Positions 23,467 to 33,489 of a stretch of DNA of 45,389 bases are shown in pieces. Source of the stretch: Bordetella parapertussis. GTDB taxonomy: Bacteria; Pseudomonadota; Gammaproteobacteria; Burkholderiales; SG8-41. The position numbers and the translations under genes are program-made. Under the pieces are notes generated by a model, which had not been told where the DNA came from, did no database searches, and saw only the letters and a program-made list of their open reading frames with translations. Position 1 is the stretch's first letter; each line of letters starts with the position of its first letter. Location: contig CAMBCF010000030.1 in the NCBI GenBank assembly GCA_945864585.1, positions 1-45,389 of the forward strand, written 5' to 3'.

Positions 23467-25554
23467 ATGAAACTTGACGCCTTATTCAATCCGCAATCCG
23501 TCGCCATCATCGGCGCCACGCAGGACACGCGTCGCGCCGGCGGGCAACCGCTGCATTCGCTCACGCACCTGGGCTATGCGGGCGCGGTGTTCGCGGTGAA
23601 TCCGCGTTACTCCGAAATCGATGGCCGGCCATGTTATGCCAGCGTGGACGCGCTGCCGCAGCGCTGCGATCTGGCGGTGATTGCGGTGCCGGCAACCGAG
23701 GTACCGAACACCATCGAGGCCTGTGGGCGCAAGGGCATACCGCACGCGGTTATTCTGAGTGCAGGCTTTCGCGAAATCGGCGAACGCGGTGCAGTGCTGG
23801 AGGCGCGCTTGCAGGCGGCGCTGAAAAAGTCCGGCGTGCGCGCGGTAGGGCCAAACTGCGTCGGCTTGATGAATCTGCGCAGCCGCGTGTTCGCGGGCTT
23901 TGGCGCGGCGTTTCGCAAAACCGATTGGCGTGGCGGGCCGGTGGCGATGATTTCGCAAAGCGGTGGATTCGCTTATTCGATCATGACCTTTTGCGAGGAA
24001 GCGGGCATCGGCTTTGATCATATGGTCTCTACCGGCAACGAGAGCAGCCTCACTACGCTGGATTTCATCGAGTATTTTCTCGATGACGAACCAACGCAGT
24101 TGATCGCGGTGTATATGGAAGGTATCGCTGACGGCCGCCGGCTGCGCGCGCTGGGTCAGCGCGCACTGGAAATCGGCAAGCCGATCGCGGTGTGGAAAGT
24201 CGGCAACACACGCATGGGCAGCCGCGCGGCGGTGTCGCACACCGCCAATCTCACCGAGGACTACGATTACTATCGCGACGCTTTTCGCGAAGGTGGCTTT
24301 GTTGAAATACGCGAGATTTATGATTTGATCGACGCGGTGCGCGTGTTTCGCTCGCGCAAGCGACCGCGCGGTAATCGCGTGGCGATAGTCACCACTTCCG
24401 GCGGCGCGGGGGTACTGCTCAGTGATGCGTGTGAGCACGCGCACCTCGCGCTGCCGGAATTGACCGCGCCCACGCTGGCGGCGTTAAAGCCGCTGCTGCC
24501 GGATTTTGCGTCGACCGCGAATCCGATCGATGTCACCGCGGCGATCGCGCAAAAAGAAATCGAATTCAGTGCAGCGACCCAGGCCGTGCTTGATGATGCC
24601 AATGTGGACATGCTGATTCTGCGTTCGTATCCGGGGCGTGATGCGCCGCTGTGGGCGCAACATCTGGCGGCGGCAGCGGCAGCGAGTGATAAACCGGTAA
24701 TCATCAGCCTCACCGGCACGCTGCGTGAATCTTCGGCGTGGCTGCCGACGGTGGAAGCGGCGGGCGTGCCCTGCATAGAAGCGCCGAGCCGCGTGGTCTA
24801 CGCAGCTTCGGTGTTAAACGACTTCACGCGCAAGTGCGAGCGCGCAAAATCGCCCGCGCTGGAGCCGCGTGTTATCGCGAGACAGACGCTGTTGCGCACC
24901 CCTGCGGACGCAATGGACGAGGTGCAGGCCAAGGCCTGCCTCGGGGCGTACGGCATCGCCACGCCGCAACGCCAGTTTGTCGCGGCGGGCGAAGAAGAGG
25001 CTTTACAGACTTGCGCGGTGCAATTTCCGGTGGTGCTGAAAGTGGTGAGTCCCGATCTGCCGCACAAAACCGAAGCGGGTGGCGTGCGTACGGGAATAAC
25101 CAATTTTCTTGAGTTAAAACAAACGCTAGGCGATATGCGCCAGCGTGTCGGCAAATTCCGGCCGCAGGCACGCATACACGGCTGGCTGATCGAACAGATG
25201 GTGGAAGGTACGGAATTGATTATCGGCGCGCTGAACAATCCGTCATTCGGCCCGTTGCTGCTGGTAGGCATGGGCGGCGTGTATGCGGAACTGTTCAAGG
25301 ATGTCGCGCGCCGTTACGCGCCGTTTGGCGTGGCGCAGGCGCGTGAACTCATCCTGACGCTTAAAGGGGCGCGCATGCTGCTCGGGTTTCGCGGCCAGCC
25401 GGCGTGCGATATGGATGCGCTGGCCCGGGCCGTGAGCAAATTATCGTGGCTGATCGCCGATCACGCCGAGGTGCTGCGCGAGGTTGAAATCAACCCGCTG
25501 ATCGCGGGGAAAAGCGCAGCAGTCGCGGTTGATGCCGTGATGCGATGGGCGTGA
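23467..25554 (+). CDS. ADP-forming acyl-CoA synthetase (acetate-CoA ligase family)
   Basis: 695 residues, with fused alpha and beta parts. The CoA-binding domain comes first (SVAIIGATQD near 11-20, VGPNCVGLMN near 127-136), then the succinyl-CoA-ligase-like domain with MISQSGGFAYS and the phosphorylatable His258 in VSHTANL. A linker follows, then an ATP-grasp domain from about 480 to the end (FPVVLKVVSPDLPHKTEAGGV, VEINPLIAG). It makes an acyl-CoA and ADP from an acid, ATP and CoA or the reverse. It starts 66 bp after the Bug pseudogene, an arrangement suggesting that the binding protein once supplied the acid that this enzyme activates. Confidence 0.88.
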   Translation: MKLDALFNPQSVAIIGATQDTRRAGGQPLHSLTHLGYAGAVFAVNPRYSEIDGRPCYASVDALPQRCDLAVIAVPATEVPNTIEACGRKGIPHAVILSAGFREIGERGAVLEARLQAALKKSGVRAVGPNCVGLMNLRSRVFAGFGAAFRKTDWRGGPVAMISQSGGFAYSIMTFCEEAGIGFDHMVSTGNESSLTTLDFIEYFLDDEPTQLIAVYMEGIADGRRLRALGQRALEIGKPIAVWKVGNTRMGSRAAVSHTANLTEDYDYYRDAFREGGFVEIREIYDLIDAVRVFRSRKRPRGNRVAIVTTSGGAGVLLSDACEHAHLALPELTAPTLAALKPLLPDFASTANPIDVTAAIAQKEIEFSAATQAVLDDANVDMLILRSYPGRDAPLWAQHLAAAAAASDKPVIISLTGTLRESSAWLPTVEAAGVPCIEAPSRVVYAASVLNDFTRKCERAKSPALEPRVIARQTLLRTPADAMDEVQAKACLGAYGIATPQRQFVAAGEEEALQTCAVQFPVVLKVVSPDLPHKTEAGGVRTGITNFLELKQTLGDMRQRVGKFRPQARIHGWLIEQMVEGTELIIGALNNPSFGPLLLVGMGGVYAELFKDVARRYAPFGVAQARELILTLKGARMLLGFRGQPACDMDALARAVSKLSWLIADHAEVLREVEINPLIAGKSAAVAVDAVMRWA

Positions 25555-25581
25555 GCCTGGCACAGCGGTATTACGTGCTGC

Positions 25582-26037
25582 TCACGTATAAAGTGCTTTA
25601 TCCTGCAGGAGTTCGGTCAGATGAATCACTCGTTGCGCCAGCACCGCTGCGACCCGGGTCATCAGCTCGACGCCTACAACGGGATTGGCGGTGCAATAGG
25701 CGAATAATTTATCACCGTCGATGCGGATGAACTTGCAGACCTTTTTGCAGGTTACGTTGGCGCTGCGCTTGTTGCCCAGTATCCACGCCACTTCGCCCAG
25801 CATTTCGTCGCCAATCGCATGAAGATTAAATTCCATAGCCGCCGGCAGCGGGGAAAACTTTGTTCCGACCGTGATTTCCCCATCCACCATCAGCAAAAGA
25901 TCCAGATGCCGGCCGTCGCCTTCGACAATGACTTGTGCGCCTGCGCCAAAAACCATCAATTCCGAGAATGCTGAAATATCCGTTACCGCCGGTTCTGCAA
26001 TGCCGTGAAACAAAGCGGTTCTGAGCATCATTTGCAA
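25582..26037 (-). CDS. Single-domain cyclic-nucleotide-binding protein
   Basis: 151 residues. A CRP-type cNMP-binding fold is indicated by FGAGAQVIVEGDGRHLDLLL, the conserved turn, and IGDEMLGEVAWILGNKRSAN, the phosphate-binding cassette (GE...R...A). No helix-turn-helix follows, so it does not bind DNA itself. The start is TTG 26037: AAGGAG lies 8 bp upstream of it, while the in-frame ATG at 26031 would be 14 bp away. It converges on the synthetase gene with a 27-bp gap. Partner unknown. Confidence 0.75.
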   Translation of the reverse strand: MQMMLRTALFHGIAEPAVTDISAFSELMVFGAGAQVIVEGDGRHLDLLLMVDGEITVGTKFSPLPAAMEFNLHAIGDEMLGEVAWILGNKRSANVTCKKVCKFIRIDGDKLFAYCTANPVVGVELMTRVAAVLAQRVIHLTELLQDKALYT

Positions 26038-26329
26038 CAGAAGATCTCCTTAATGAGTGCTTGAAGGTGGCCATGTCTCTCCCAATGGCGGAAGGGGATT
26101 TAGGGGCAATTATTCGACACGAAGATTTGCACTAAATTGTAGTTTTTTGCGTAGGCGTGGGGCAAAGCGGGCATTTTCCCAGAAATCTTCCTACAAAAGT
26201 GCTGTCCATTCACCATCACAAAAATATTCTTCATCCGGCTCGAAAGACTGTACACCGTTGAGTTCCTGGTATGTTCTGAGGGTATCGCCAGAGGTGCCAA
26301 GGCCTGAATGTTGATAGGGGAAGAAGACG
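26038..26329. other. Gap between cNMP gene and transposase
   Basis: Holds the ribosome site of the minus-strand cNMP gene and, further right, an AT-richer stretch that probably contains the left end of the insertion sequence and its promoter. I could not find a terminal inverted repeat matching the region after the transposase. An AGGGGAAG ribosome site precedes the transposase ATG. Confidence 0.4.
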
Positions 26330-27820
26330 ATGCGCGTAGTGCAGAACATACAGATGCAAATCGGTGAGGTGGATGTTTCGAAGATCAAATTCGACCTCAA
26401 ATCGCGCGACGACATACCGAAGATATTAAGGGGGTTGCAGCATCTGTATGTCAACGTTGGGCTGCGCACCAAGCTCTTTGCCTTCTTCGAAGAGCACATT
26501 GCACCGAAAGTCGATAAACGCAATGGCCGCCCAGGCATGACGCTGTGGCGGATTTTTGTGTGCGGCGTGGTCAGACTGGATCTGAATATCGACTACGACC
26601 GGCTGCATGAGTTGGTCAATCAGCACAACACCCTGCGCGAGATGCTCGGGCACGCTCAGTTTGATGAGCACAGCTACCATTTTCAGACGCTCAAGGACAA
26701 CGTGAGCCTGTTTACACCGCAGCTCCTGGACAAGGTCAACCAGCTGGTTGTGGAAAGCGGGCATATTTTGCTGAAAAAAAAAGAAGGCGAAGCGCTGCGT
26801 GGGCGGTGCGATTCCTTTATGGTTGAGACGAAGGTGCATTATCCGACGGATATCAACCTGCTGAATGACGCGATGCGCAAGATCATCACGCTCACGGGAC
26901 GGTGGCGCGAGCACAAGCAGGTGAGCGATTGGCGGCAGCACCAACACAATGTGCGGCATCTGAAGCGGCTCATGCGCAAGGCGCAAAACACCCGGCGCAG
27001 TAAAGCGAAAGCAGAAGAGCAGAAGCAGAAAAACGCGGCTCTCACCCAAGAAGCCTATCTGGATGTCGCCGAGTGCTTCCTGAACAAAGCCCAGGCCACC
27101 GTTACCAAGCTCGAGGCCATCAGCGTCGATGAATATGATGTGATGAGGAAGCTGGAGATCGAAGGGTTCATGAAACACGCGACACGCCAGATCGACCAAA
27201 CCAAGCGCCGTGTCATTTCGGGCGAAGTCATCCCGCATGCGGAAAAGGTATTCTCGATCTTTCAGCCGCATACGGAATGGATCAGCAAGGGTAAGGCTGG
27301 TGTTCCGGTGGAGCTGGGGCTGAAGGTTTGTATCCTGGAAGACCAGTATCAGTTCATATTGCATCGTGAGGTGATGCAACAGAAGACGGACGATCAGGTG
27401 GCGGTGTCGATGGTGGCGGAGGCGAAAAAGCGCTTCCCAAGGTTAAGCGTCTGTAGCTTCGACAAGGGTTTTCATTCGACCGACAATCAGGACCAGTTAA
27501 AAGAGCACCTGGAGCTGGTGGCCTTGCCCCGCAAAGGCAAGCTATCGCAGGCGGCGCAGGCCGAGCAGCAATCGGAGGGGTTCCTCAGGGCGCGACGCGC
27601 GCACTCGGCGGTTGAGTCAGCGATCAACGCGCTGGAAGTGCATGGGCTGGATAGGTGCCCGGACCATGGAATCGACGGATTCAGGCGCTATGTGGCCTTA
27701 GCAGTGGTGGCCAGAAACATACACCGCATTGGCGCCATCCTGTGGCAGCAGGGGCAGAAGCGCGCGAAGCGAAGAAAGAAATGTTCGAATCGGGCGCCGC
27801 CCGAGAAGCGTGCGGCTTAA
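26330..27820 (+). mobile_element. ISNCY-type transposase gene, apparently intact
   Basis: 496 residues from ATG 26330. The order of conserved blocks fits ISNCY transposases: an N-terminal region with RPGMTLWRIFVCGV, then DSFMVETKVHYPTD with candidate catalytic Asp161, a long Lys/Gln-rich helical insert (about 200-245), CSFDKGFHST with candidate Asp378, and SAVESAINALEVHGLDRC with candidate Glu429. A basic C-terminus follows. The complete DDE triad and uninterrupted frame suggest a recently active copy. Coordinates give the gene only; the ends of the element could not be located. Confidence 0.75.
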
Positions 27821-28226
27821 GAAACAGACAAGCGATATATTTATTTGTCATGATTGTGGAAATCATGGGAATTTGCTCGTCCGGAAATTGTCGCAAAGCA
27901 GGTTCTTCGCACAGGAAATGTAGAACCTGCTGCTGCTGGAGCTGAAAAGACGAAACTCAGGGGCCGCGCTTATAATTTCATGGCATATTTTATAAAAACA
28001 CAGGGTTTCCGGGTCAGCACTACTTAGCCGCAGACTGGGGCGCACCGTCGATTTATCCCGCCCAAACCTGCAACAGCGTATGCGCCATCGCCTCATTGCT
28101 TAGCTGGACGTTCATCTCGGTAAAATTTACCCTTCGACGGGGTGCGAGTCAATGCGCAGAGCGCAGGCATGTTGCGAGTCCCCATCCGTGGAACCGCTGT
28201 GAGGGGCGATTGCCTATATGATCGCG
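27821..28226. other. Gap after the transposase with two hairpins
   Basis: No gene supported. CATGATT/AATCATG (27849-27867, 5-bp loop) and GCAGGTTCT/AGAACCTGC (27898-27930, 15-bp loop) are perfect inverted repeats close behind the transposase and may belong to the right part of the insertion sequence. GGTAAA-A-TTTACC at 28119-28131 is a further small palindrome. A 20-codon minus-strand frame (MNVQLSNEAMAHTLLQVWAG) begins near it but has no ribosome site. Confidence 0.4.
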
Positions 28227-28979
28227 TCAAGTGCCGATAGCTGCCCGCAGCGCCATATAAATCCCCAGCACCAACATCGCCGCAAAAAACCAGCGGCGAA
28301 ACACCTCCGGTTTCAAGCGGTTGCGCAGTTGCTGGCCGAGGAGCATGCCACCCAGCGCCGGCAACAATGCGAGCAGTGAATGCGTTGCGAGGTGGAGTTC
28401 AAACTGTCCCTCCAGCAGCAGCCCGGCGGCGAGTGCCAGCGTGGAAACGGTGAACGACAGGCCCAGGGTTTGGATCAGTTCTTCCTTGCTCAGCCCCAGT
28501 GAATTGAAGTACGGCACAGCGGGAATCACAAAAATGCCGGTAGCGCCGGTGAGCACGCCGGTAACTAAACCTACCGCCGGTGACAGCCAAGGTTGGTGCC
28601 GCTCGGGAATCGTCAGGCGCACTGCACGCAGACCGACAATGCCATAGACTGCGAGCACAATTCCGAGCGCGATGACGGCGAACGAACCCGCGCTGCCGGT
28701 CAGCAGACCGATGCCTGCCAGGGTACCCACGACGATGGCGATCATCATTATGCAAAAGCGCCTGATCAGGGCGGAAAAACTCGGCCCCGCGAGCAACTGC
28801 CACAGGTTGGTCACCAGCGAGGGAATTACCAGCAGCGCCGCCGCCTGTACCGGCGGTATCGCCAGCGACAGCAAGCCCATCGCTAGCGTGGGCAGACCCA
28901 TGCCGATCACGCCCTTGACCATACCCGCGAGCAGGAAAGTGAAGGCTATGAACAAAATTGTGGTGCTGGAGTCGGGCAT
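28227..28979 (-). CDS. TauE/SafE-family permease
   Basis: 250 residues with about eight hydrophobic helices. Paired family motifs: VKGVIGMGLPTLAMGLL in the first half and VTGVLTGATGIFVIPAVPYF in the second. It is not closely related to the tandem pair at 20490-21984, whose motifs differ at many positions. It starts 12 bp after the Maf gene on the same strand, so it is probably co-transcribed with it. The transported anion is unknown. Confidence 0.85.
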   Translation of the reverse strand: MPDSSTTILFIAFTFLLAGMVKGVIGMGLPTLAMGLLSLAIPPVQAAALLVIPSLVTNLWQLLAGPSFSALIRRFCIMMIAIVVGTLAGIGLLTGSAGSFAVIALGIVLAVYGIVGLRAVRLTIPERHQPWLSPAVGLVTGVLTGATGIFVIPAVPYFNSLGLSKEELIQTLGLSFTVSTLALAAGLLLEGQFELHLATHSLLALLPALGGMLLGQQLRNRLKPEVFRRWFFAAMLVLGIYMALRAAIGT

Positions 28980-28991
28980 GGCGGACCAGTA

Positions 28992-29594
28992 CTAAATGAC
29001 TTCGACGCCTTCGCGTTTGAGCAGGCCCACCAGCGTCATCAACGGCAAGCCTATCAATGCGGTGGGATCGTCGCTTTCGACTTTATGCAGCAGCGCCACG
29101 CCCAGACTTTCGATTTTTGCGCTGCTGGCGCAATCGTAAGGCTGGTCCAGCATCAGGTAGCGTTCGATTTGCGCGTCGCTAAGGTCGCGGAAAAGCGCGA
29201 CCGTGGGCACCACTTCGAGGTGATGTCTGCCGCTGGCGGCGTCAAGCAAACACACAGCGGTATGAAACACCACGCGTTTTCCACGCACGGCTTGCAGTTG
29301 GCGCAGCGCATTTTCGTGATTGCCGGGCTTGCCCAATGACATGCCGGGTACAGCGGGTGCGCCGTTGAGTTCGGCGACTTGATCGGAGCCGATGATAAGC
29401 GCGTGTGGATTTGCGGGTGCGACGGCCAGCGCTTTGGCCAGCGCCAGGCGCGATGCGGTGACTGCTGGCGGCTCGCCGGCATGCGGCGTTTCGTCGATGT
29501 CCGGCGCGATGCATGCGAACGGCAGTCGCAGACGTTCGAGCAGGCTACGGCGGTAAACCGAGGACGAAGCCAGTATCAGTGGGCGTGCGGACAT
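28992..29594 (-). CDS. yceF: Maf/YceF-type nucleotide pyrophosphatase
   Basis: 200 residues. Maf landmarks: LILASSSVYRRSLLERL (the usual Pro after SSS is Val), DIDETPHAGE, IIGSDQVAEL, GKPGNHENALRQLQ, and SSAKIESLGVALL. The last segment is of the YceF type, which hydrolyses 7-methyl-GTP, rather than the dTTP/UTP type. The gene is divergent from yceD-rpmF-plsX, the same neighbourhood as in E. coli, which supports the YceF assignment. It is cytoplasmic and acts as a house-cleaning enzyme for modified nucleotides. Confidence 0.85.
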   Translation of the reverse strand: MSARPLILASSSVYRRSLLERLRLPFACIAPDIDETPHAGEPPAVTASRLALAKALAVAPANPHALIIGSDQVAELNGAPAVPGMSLGKPGNHENALRQLQAVRGKRVVFHTAVCLLDAASGRHHLEVVPTVALFRDLSDAQIERYLMLDQPYDCASSAKIESLGVALLHKVESDDPTALIGLPLMTLVGLLKREGVEVI

Positions 29595-29655
29595 GATTTT
29601 GATCTGCCGTATACCGCTAAGTTATTGCTTTTTATAGACTTTCTGTACATTGGCT

Positions 29656-29684
29656 TTGACAAAAGGCGAGCTAAATATTATCAT
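29656..29684 (+). promoter_or_regulatory. Sigma70 promoter of the fatty-acid cluster
   Basis: TTGACA (29656-29661) matches consensus perfectly, followed after 17 bp by TATCAT (29679-29684), 5 of 6. Transcription would begin near 29691, only about 3 bases before the yceD ATG at 29694, which implies a nearly leaderless mRNA. Confidence 0.6.
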
Positions 29685-29693
29685 CGGCGGTTT

Positions 29694-30263
29694 ATGTGCG
29701 CTGCGCCGACACAAGTAGCCCTGAACGACCAGGTAATTGATGGTCTGAAGTTTGTTGAGCAAAGGCAAACGCTGGCGGGCGCGGTTCCGGTCGCAGCGCT
29801 GCCGCGACTGGCGGAAAGCTTGCACAGCAATAGCGGCAGTCTCGATTACCAGATTCGGGGTGATAGCGACCTTCAGGATCGCCCGTTGCTGCGATTGCGG
29901 GTGCGCGGCAGGGTGCAGTTGCAGTGCCAGCGTTGTCTGGAAGGTTTTGAGCACGAGGTCGATATCGATACGGCGTTGCGGTTAGTGGCGCCGGATGCGC
30001 TCGACGCCGAGCATGATGACAATCCAGACGCAGCGGATTGTATCGCGGCAAACAGCGAGCTGGATGTTTCCGCATTGATAGAGGACGAAGTACTGCTGGA
30101 CGTGCCGCCTTACCCCCGGCATGAAACAGATAGGTGCGCGGCGCGTTCGGGTGATTCAGGTCATTCAGATGCGGCAGTTGTAGCGGGTGTAGCGCAGGCA
30201 AAAATCATGGCCTTCAGCGCCTTGCAAGTGCTAAAGCAAAAAGTGTATCCATCGAAGGAGTAG
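29694..30263 (+). CDS. yceD: YceD/DUF177 family protein (23S rRNA accumulation)
   Basis: 189 residues from ATG 29694; the frame is open far upstream, but those residues lie inside the antisense maf gene. The DUF177 pattern [11 protein letters not shown] near the N-terminus and [18 protein letters not shown] in the middle (Cys-x-x-Cys) are typical, followed by [13 protein letters not shown]; that segment usually reads DE-LLALP-VP-H. YceD is needed for normal 23S rRNA levels in bacteria and plants. It precedes rpmF, as in most proteobacteria, with the ribosome site of rpmF overlapping its end. Confidence 0.87.
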   Translation: MCAAPTQVALNDQVIDGLKFVEQRQTLAGAVPVAALPRLAESLHSNSGSLDYQIRGDSDLQDRPLLRLRVRGRVQLQCQRCLEGFEHEVDIDTALRLVAPDALDAEHDDNPDAADCIAANSELDVSALIEDEVLLDVPPYPRHETDRCAARSGDSGHSDAAVVAGVAQAKIMAFSALQVLKQKVYPSKE

Positions 30264-30267
30264 TGAA

Positions 30268-30447
30268 ATGGCTGTTCAGCAAAACAAGAAATCACCGTCC
30301 AAACGCGGCATGCATCGCGCGCATCATGCGTTGAGCGTGGCGCCGCTGGCACTTGAGCCCACCACCGGTGAGGTGCATCTGCGCCACCACATCAGCCCCA
30401 ACGGTTTTTACCGGGGCAAAAAAGTAGTCAAAGGCAAGGGCGACTAG
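30268..30447 (+). CDS. rpmF: 50S ribosomal protein L32
   Basis: 59 residues: [20 protein letters not shown], then [20 protein letters not shown]. This is the zinc-free form without the CxxC pairs, normal for beta- and gammaproteobacteria. ATG 30268 has AAGGAG 7 bp upstream, which overlaps the yceD stop. It is a structural component of the large ribosomal subunit near the peptidyl-transferase region. The gene is short but unmistakable from sequence and synteny between yceD and plsX. Confidence 0.97.
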   Translation: MAVQQNKKSPSKRGMHRAHHALSVAPLALEPTTGEVHLRHHISPNGFYRGKKVVKGKGD

Positions 30448-30467
30448 TTTTCGCCAGCGATAGCGGT

Positions 30468-30496
30468 TTGCCCTGCCGGCAGCGCAGGCAGGGCAA
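30468..30496 (+). promoter_or_regulatory. Strong hairpin between rpmF and plsX
   Basis: TTGCCCTGCC (30468-30477) pairs perfectly with GGCAGGGCAA (30487-30496) around a 9-base loop. No T-run follows, so it is not a standard terminator. It may stabilise or process the rpmF message, or act as an attenuator that lowers plsX expression relative to rpmF. Confidence 0.5.
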
Positions 30497-30523
30497 CATC
30501 AGCGTCGCGAGCGGTAATTTCGA

Positions 30524-31564
30524 ATGCGGGTCACCGTAGCTGTCGATTGCATGGGGGGCGACCACGGCCCGTCCGTGACTGTTCCTGCCGCGCTGGCTTT
30601 GTTGCGCGAAGACCTTGCCGCGGGCGTCATACTGGTTGGCCTGTCGGCCGACATCGACATTCAACTCCAGCGCGACAAATCAGCATTTGGCGATCGGCTG
30701 GTGGTGCGTCACGCCGCCGAAGTTGTCGGCATGGACGAACCGCCCGCGGTGGCGATGCGCGGCAAAAAAGATTCATCCATGCGCGTGATGGCCGATCTGG
30801 TGAAGTCGGGCGAAGCGCAAGCGGCGGTGAGCGCCGGCAACACCGGTGCACTGATGGCAATATCGCGCTATGTGCTTAAAACACTGCCGGGCATCGACCG
30901 GCCCGCGATAGCATCGATCATGCCTACGCACAGCGGGCGTGTGTATGTGCTTGATCTCGGCGCGAATGTCGATTGCACGGCCGAGCATCTGCTGCAGTTC
31001 GGCATTATGGGTTCTGAATTGGTCGCCTGCGTTGAGCACAAAACCGCGCCTACCGTCGGGCTGTTAAATATCGGTGAAGAAACCATCAAGGGCAACGAAG
31101 TCGTCAAACGCGCCGCCGAGTTGTTGCGCGCCAGTGGGCTTAATTTCTACGGTAACGTTGAAGGAAACGACATTTTCAAAGGCACCACCGATGTGGTGGT
31201 ATGCGATGGTTTTGTGGGCAACGTCGCGCTGAAATCCGCCGAAGGCCTGGCACACCTGATGCGCACCTTTTTGCGTGAGGAATTCGACCGTAACCTATGG
31301 ACGCGGCTCGCTGCTGTGGTCGCCATGCCGGTATTGAACGCGTTCAAGAAGCGTGTCGATTACCGCAGTTATAATGGCGCAAGCCTGTTGGGGTTGCGCG
31401 GTATTGTGCTGAAAAGCCACGGCTCCGCGGACGTCTACGGTTTTGAGTGCGCGTTGAAGCGCGCGGTGGAAGAAGTGCGCACCGGGATGCTCGCGCATAT
31501 TTCAGAGCGCATGGCGCATTTACACGTGCAGGCCACTGCGCAAAATAACGGAACCATCGCTTGA
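30524..31564 (+). CDS. plsX: Phosphate acyltransferase PlsX
   Basis: 346 residues. Opens with [20 protein letters not shown], the PlsX signature, and contains [38 protein letters not shown] and [14 protein letters not shown]. PlsX converts acyl-ACP into acyl-phosphate for phospholipid synthesis at the inner face of the membrane. The ATG at 30524 follows a 76-bp gap with a hairpin. Its stop overlaps the TTG start of fabH, so the two are translationally coupled. Confidence 0.96.
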   Translation: MRVTVAVDCMGGDHGPSVTVPAALALLREDLAAGVILVGLSADIDIQLQRDKSAFGDRLVVRHAAEVVGMDEPPAVAMRGKKDSSMRVMADLVKSGEAQAAVSAGNTGALMAISRYVLKTLPGIDRPAIASIMPTHSGRVYVLDLGANVDCTAEHLLQFGIMGSELVACVEHKTAPTVGLLNIGEETIKGNEVVKRAAELLRASGLNFYGNVEGNDIFKGTTDVVVCDGFVGNVALKSAEGLAHLMRTFLREEFDRNLWTRLAAVVAMPVLNAFKKRVDYRSYNGASLLGLRGIVLKSHGSADVYGFECALKRAVEEVRTGMLAHISERMAHLHVQATAQNNGTIA

Positions 31565-32523
31565 CCATTTATTCCAGCATCGCCGGCACCGGCAGCTATC
31601 TTCCGGCGAAGGTGCTGACCAACAAAGACCTCGAAGCCAGCGTTGAGACGTCGGATGAATGGATATTCAGCCGCACCGGCATTCGCCAGCGCCACATCGC
31701 GGCGGATAACCAATGCGCGAGCGATCTCGCGCTGCACGCCAGTCTGCGCGCGCTCGAAGCCGCCGCTGTTGCGTCCGAAGATTTGAGTTTGATTATCGTC
31801 GCCACCACCACGCCGGACATGGTATTTCCGAGCACGGCGTGTATATTGCAGGCCAAGCTGGGCGCTAAAAACTGTCCGGCCTTCGATGTGCAAGCGGTGT
31901 GCAGTGGTTTCGTGTATGCGCTGACGATTGCGGATCACTTCATGCGCAGCGGGCAGTATCGCAATATTCTGGTGGTGGGCGCGGAAGTGTACTCGCGTAT
32001 CATCGACTGGCAGGATCGCAGCACCTGCGTGTTGTTTGGCGATGGCGCGGGCGCGGTGGTGTTGCGACACAGTGATGCACCGGGCATCTTGTCTTCACAT
32101 CTGCACGCGGATGGCAGCCACGCGCACATTTTGTCAACGCCGGGTTCGCTAAGCGGTGGCAAGGCCAGCGGACGTCCGTTGCTGCAAATGGAAGGCAATG
32201 CCGTATTCAAATACGCCGTACGTGTGCTAGGCGAAGTGGCGGCGGAAGCGCTGGCCGCAAATCACATGGACCAGTCGCAGATCGACTGGCTGATTCCGCA
32301 TCAGGCGAATATCCGTATTATTCAGGCCACTGCGAAAAAGCTCGGCTTGCCCATGGAAAAAGTTGTAACCACGGTGGATCTCCACGCCAATACCTCAGCG
32401 GCGTCGGTGCCGCTGGCACTCGATGTGGCGGTACGCGACGGACGCATACGTGCCGGGCAGCATGTACTGCTCGAAGGCGTGGGCGGCGGATTCACCTGGG
32501 GTGCAGTTCTGGTTAGAATGTAA
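31561..32523 (+). CDS. fabH: Beta-ketoacyl-ACP synthase III
   Basis: 320 residues from TTG 31561, which overlaps the plsX stop; no ATG is available at the family's N-terminus ([13 protein letters not shown]). The catalytic triad is Cys114 (AVCSGF), His247 (PHQANIRI) and Asn277 (HANTSAAS). FabH condenses acetyl-CoA with malonyl-ACP and starts fatty-acid elongation. Part of the fab operon, followed after 27 bp by fabD. Confidence 0.96.
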   Translation: MTIYSSIAGTGSYLPAKVLTNKDLEASVETSDEWIFSRTGIRQRHIAADNQCASDLALHASLRALEAAAVASEDLSLIIVATTTPDMVFPSTACILQAKLGAKNCPAFDVQAVCSGFVYALTIADHFMRSGQYRNILVVGAEVYSRIIDWQDRSTCVLFGDGAGAVVLRHSDAPGILSSHLHADGSHAHILSTPGSLSGGKASGRPLLQMEGNAVFKYAVRVLGEVAAEALAANHMDQSQIDWLIPHQANIRIIQATAKKLGLPMEKVVTTVDLHANTSAASVPLALDVAVRDGRIRAGQHVLLEGVGGGFTWGAVLVRM

Positions 32524-32550
32524 GCATCTGATTTTATTCAATATTTATAA

Positions 32551-33489
32551 ATGACACTGGCGCTGGTATTTCCCGGTCAAGGCTCCCAATCGGTGGCGAT
32601 GATGCAGCCCTTTGCGCACGTGCCGGCTGTAACGGACACTTTCGCCGAGGCTTCGGAAGTTTTAGGTCTGGATTTGTGGAAGCTGGTGGCGGAAGGGCCC
32701 GCGGAGCAGTTGAGCGCCACCGTCAACACCCAGCCTGTAATGCTGACCGCGGGTTACGCCGTGTATCGGGCGTGGCAGGCGGCGGGCGCGCCTGCGCCGT
32801 CGATGGTGGCAGGCCATAGCCTGGGCGAGTACACAGCGCTGGTTGCGGCGGGTGTTATAGCGTTTAAAGATGCACTGCCGCTGGTGCGCTTTCGTGCACA
32901 GGCGATGCAACAGGCAGTGCCCATCGGCAGCGGCGCGATGGCCGCGATTCTGGGCCTTGAGGACGAAGCGGTGCGCGCCGCATGTGCAGAGGCAGCGGAT
33001 ATTGCGCCGGGAGAGGTAGTCGAAGCGGTGAATTTCAACGCGCCGGGTCAGGTGGTAATCGCGGGCAGTGGCGCCGCGGTTGAACGCGCCATGGCGGCAT
33101 GCAAGGCCATGGGTGCAAGGCGCGCGCTGGCGCTGCCGGTAAGCGCGCCGTTTCACTCATCATTGTTAAGACCCGCCGCCGAGCAGCTGGCGGACTACCT
33201 GAAAGGTGTCAGCTTCAACGCGCCGCAAATTCCGGTGGTGAATAACGTGGATGTGGCCGTGGTGAACGATCCCGCCGCCATCAAAGCCGCGCTCGCGCGG
33301 CAGGCCTGCAATCCAGTACGCTGGGTGGAAGTGATCAAACACATGGCGCGCGCGGGTGTGACCCAGGTGGCGGAGTGCGGTCCCGGCAAGGTGTTGGCGG
33401 GTATGACAGCGCGCATCGAAAAAAGCCTGCAAGGCTTTGCGATTACTGATCCGGCGTCGCTGGCGCAAGCGATCGCGGCATTAAAATGA
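32551..33489 (+). CDS. fabD: Malonyl-CoA:ACP transacylase
   Basis: 312 residues. The substrate motif FPGQGSQSVAM opens the protein, the nucleophile Ser90 stands in VAGHSLGEYTAL, and the matching His lies in SAPFHSSLL near residue 200. It moves malonyl groups from CoA to ACP for elongation. The stop overlaps the fabG start in an ATGA arrangement (4 bp), so they are translationally coupled. Confidence 0.96.
   Translation: MTLALVFPGQGSQSVAMMQPFAHVPAVTDTFAEASEVLGLDLWKLVAEGPAEQLSATVNTQPVMLTAGYAVYRAWQAAGAPAPSMVAGHSLGEYTALVAAGVIAFKDALPLVRFRAQAMQQAVPIGSGAMAAILGLEDEAVRAACAEAADIAPGEVVEAVNFNAPGQVVIAGSGAAVERAMAACKAMGARRALALPVSAPFHSSLLRPAAEQLADYLKGVSFNAPQIPVVNNVDVAVVNDPAAIKAALARQACNPVRWVEVIKHMARAGVTQVAECGPGKVLAGMTARIEKSLQGFAITDPASLAQAIAALK

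Noticed and set aside
23482-24444. 320-codon open frame on the minus strand
   Set aside because: Antisense to the acyl-CoA synthetase; no recognisable domain.
26426-27379. 317-codon open frame on the minus strand
   Set aside because: Antisense to the transposase; no ribosome site or motif.
26100-27960. Terminal inverted repeats of the ISNCY element
   Set aside because: I compared both flanks and found no convincing match, so no element ends are given.
28058-28117. 20-codon minus-strand frame MNVQLSNEAMAHTLLQVWAG
   Set aside because: Very short, no ribosome site and no recognised family.
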